In this document: positions 62,591 to 64,000 of the stretch, in pieces
How positions within the stretch are numbered: position 1 is the first letter of the stretch
Layout: each line of letters starts with the position of its first letter
NCBI RefSeq assembly: GCF_017377855.1
Contig: NZ_JAFREP010000031.1
Location: 1-64,000 of the forward strand
DNA length: 64,000 bases
Direction of reading: 5' to 3'
Origin: Acanthopleuribacter pedis
Lineage (GTDB): Bacteria > Acidobacteriota > Holophagae > Acanthopleuribacterales > Acanthopleuribacteraceae
Notes under the pieces: model-generated
Databases searched by the model: none
What the model saw: the letters and a program-made list of their open reading frames with translations, nothing else
What the model was told of the DNA's origin: nothing
Made by a program: the position numbers and the translations under genes

Positions 62591-63598
62591 ATGAAAATTT
62601 ATTCATTCGATACATACCTATTCGAACCCGACTCCGGTAAACTCTCATGGCCGGGTGGGGAAGAATTGCTTCGCCCCAAAACTGCTCGTTCTTTGGAAGT
62701 TCTGATTGAAAATCGCGACCGCCCCCTGTCGCGTCAAGAGTTATTGGAAATTGTCTGGAAAGAGACATCCGTAACCCCTAATGTGCTTTACCAAAGTATT
62801 AAAGAAATTCGTCATTGCCTCGGTGGTCGTGAACCGTCGCAAGCATACCTGACCAGCTCCCGCAATCGGGGTTACCAGTGGGTGTTTCCCGATACCGAAG
62901 CCCACCAGGAACCGCCGCCCCGTTTGACGCCCGCCGTCACGGTCGCGGCGCCCAACCCCACGGTAGAAGCGGCGCCTGTCGCCGTTGCCGAGGAGGCCTC
63001 CGCGGAAACCGTGACCGCCCCATCGACCGAAACGGCCGGTCCCGCGCGCCGGTTCGCGCGCCATTTTAGCTTTGCCCTTGCCATGCTGGTCTCCACCACC
63101 GCCGGCTTTACCTTCCACTCCTTGCTCGGTGATTCGGTTCTGCGTCCTGAAATGCCGCGCCCCGCGGCCATGCGTGCGGTGATCCCCGAACACACGCCGC
63201 GTTTGCCGGGCACCCTGAAAATCGGGGTGGTCCACAAGCAGGTCGAGGCCATGCAGCCGGTTTCCTGTATGGTTCGTCAGCGTTTGGATGCGCGTTTTGA
63301 GTTTGTCTGTATCCCCGAGGTTCAGATCGACCAAGCCCTCAAAGCCGCGGGGAAAACCCTCGACCAGCGGGAACACGTCAACCTTGCCGAGTTGCTTCAC
63401 TGTGATTTGTTGTTGGATCCCACCTGGGATCACGAGCGCAATAAATTGTCTTACGCCCTTGATTATTCCGGCGGGCAAATCGACATGGGCGCCTTGCCCT
63501 TTGAAACGGTCGACGACGCCGTCGCCTTTCTTGTCAGCCAAGTGGGCCATCAGGCGCATTTCGTGAACACCTTCATCTTGGCCGCCAACCAACCCTAA
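62591..63598 (+). CDS. ToxR/CadC-like membrane-bound winged-helix regulator
   Basis: It has 335 residues from ATG 62591 (AAGGTAGG seven bases upstream). Residues 1-100 are an OmpR/CadC-type winged helix: FEPDSGKLSWPGGEELLRPK, LEVLIENRDRPLSRQELLEIVW, VTPNVLYQSIKEIRHCLG (recognition helix) and SSRNRGYQWVFP. An Ala/Pro/Glu-rich linker leads to a single membrane helix at about 158-180 (FSFALAMLVSTTAGFTFHSLL) and a ~155-residue periplasmic domain beginning near LKIGVVHKQVEAM. There is no receiver domain. It likely senses an outside condition and acts on DNA from the membrane. The periplasmic domain belongs to no family I can name; it has two Cys (SCMV, FVCIP) ~20 residues apart that could form a disulfide. 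Confidence 0.87.
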   Translation: MKIYSFDTYLFEPDSGKLSWPGGEELLRPKTARSLEVLIENRDRPLSRQELLEIVWKETSVTPNVLYQSIKEIRHCLGGREPSQAYLTSSRNRGYQWVFPDTEAHQEPPPRLTPAVTVAAPNPTVEAAPVAVAEEASAETVTAPSTETAGPARRFARHFSFALAMLVSTTAGFTFHSLLGDSVLRPEMPRPAAMRAVIPEHTPRLPGTLKIGVVHKQVEAMQPVSCMVRQRLDARFEFVCIPEVQIDQALKAAGKTLDQREHVNLAELLHCDLLLDPTWDHERNKLSYALDYSGGQIDMGALPFETVDDAVAFLVSQVGHQAHFVNTFILAANQP

Positions 63599-63600
63599 TT

Positions 63601-63723
63601 CGCATTGACCGCCGGCCGCTGCATCGCGTGCCGTTGCTCCTTCGCGCTTACGCCCGGTCGTAAACCTTGTGCTAACAAAGCTTTTTACACGCTCGCGACG
63701 AAGCCTCGTGAGAAATGCGGGCT
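63601..63723. repeat. Palindromic repeat family, copy 4 (decayed, one arm)
   Basis: The right arm CGTGAGAAATGCGGGCT and the inner CTCGCGACGAAGCC match the other copies. The interior (CCTTCGCGCTTACG..GGTCGTAAACCTTG) resembles the long form at 28507-28711. The left arm is lost. It follows the regulator gene by two bases. Confidence 0.7.
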
Positions 63724-63901
63724 GACTTTCCGTCATACTCCTTGCCGCCGCCCACGTCCAACCAACGTGGGCGGTTTTGCCCGTACAGGCGAGAAAAGCG
63801 TGCTTTTTGGTAGAATGGGCCGTTTCTTTTCAAAACGTTGTTTGCCGTGATCGCGAACAACGCGCTTGACGCTACCACCGGTAGCCTTTGGAGGAGGAAA
63901 G

Positions 63902-64000
63902 GTGCCCCAACGTCTCATCGAAGCGGGAAACGCGCGCTTCGGTCTTTTTGACCAACCGGTCGAAACCATTAATGCCGATGATTTTGTGCAGCGTTCCAGC
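63902..64000 (+). CDS. Start of a gene cut by the window edge, unknown
   Basis: A GTG start with GGAGGAGG four bases upstream opens a frame that runs to the end of the window. The 33 visible residues begin MPQRLIEAGNARFGLFDQP and continue VETINADDFVQRSS. Too little is present to name a family. The strong ribosome binding site makes a real gene likely. Confidence 0.7.
   Translation, partial: MPQRLIEAGNARFGLFDQPVETINADDFVQRSS

Overview
The window looks like a chromosomal stretch of a Gram-negative, predatory- or marine-type bacterium with moderately high GC. My best inference is an Acidobacteriota relative of the Holophagae/Acanthopleuribacter type. This rests on gene content only: an MglA-type Ras-like GTPase, SdhCAB of the b558 type, an AroDE fusion, large modular secreted enzymes, a VPTLGEWA-type C-terminal sorting tail, and two-component regulator-propeller kinases. 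No rRNA or tRNA gene was seen, so the placement is not firm.

Layout. 1-1000 is a repeat element (copy A: ~60-bp tandem array plus structured core). 1.7-8.5 kb holds a small membrane protein, an acyl-CoA dehydrogenase, CoaE, a CapD/WbpM-type sugar nucleotide dehydratase, a PilZ protein, an HU-like protein and an orphan small gene. 8.8-9.7 kb is repeat copy B, inverted. 9.8-12.8 kb holds a CIRCE-controlled groES-groEL and pyrE. 12.9-13.4 kb is a decayed group II intron with a recognisable domain V. 13.5-20.6 kb (minus strand) holds TreZ and a 1,710-residue ExeM-like extracellular nuclease with five lamin-tail repeats. 21-28.5 kb holds an unknown exported protein and two divergent orphan histidine kinases. 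28.9-34.5 kb holds an exported LolA-like protein, guanine deaminase, an arginase-family ureohydrolase, an ArsC/YffB protein and an MglA-like GTPase with a long Pro-rich tail. 35-39.9 kb holds sdhCAB and aroDE. 39.9-41.1 kb is repeat copy C, followed by bolA. 41.9-45.4 kb is an M4 metalloprotease with an inserted PA domain. 45.5-48.3 kb (minus) is a probable type III secretion chaperone and its candidate effector, which carries a zincin motif. 48.9-56.5 kb holds a DUF3604 protein, a secreted esterase, a DoxX-like membrane protein and a modular purple-acid-phosphatase-like protein. 57.1-57.9 kb is cobU plus a ferredoxin. 58.7-61.6 kb encodes an M4 protease fused through two PKD domains to an alpha/beta hydrolase. 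62.6-63.6 kb is a ToxR/CadC-like membrane regulator, and the window ends inside another gene.

Two themes stand out. The first is a heavy load of secreted, multidomain degradative enzymes (nuclease, two M4 proteases, esterase, phosphatase) plus a probable injected protease with its chaperone, which together suggest a life spent on or in other cells. The second is at least three unrelated intergenic repeat families. These are a ~1-kb composite element made of a tandem array and hairpin core (3 copies), a ~170-bp terminal-inverted-repeat element (3 copies) and a palindrome family ending in CCCGCATTTCTCAC (4 copies). Copies of the latter two often touch stop codons. None of these repeats encodes a protein that I can see.
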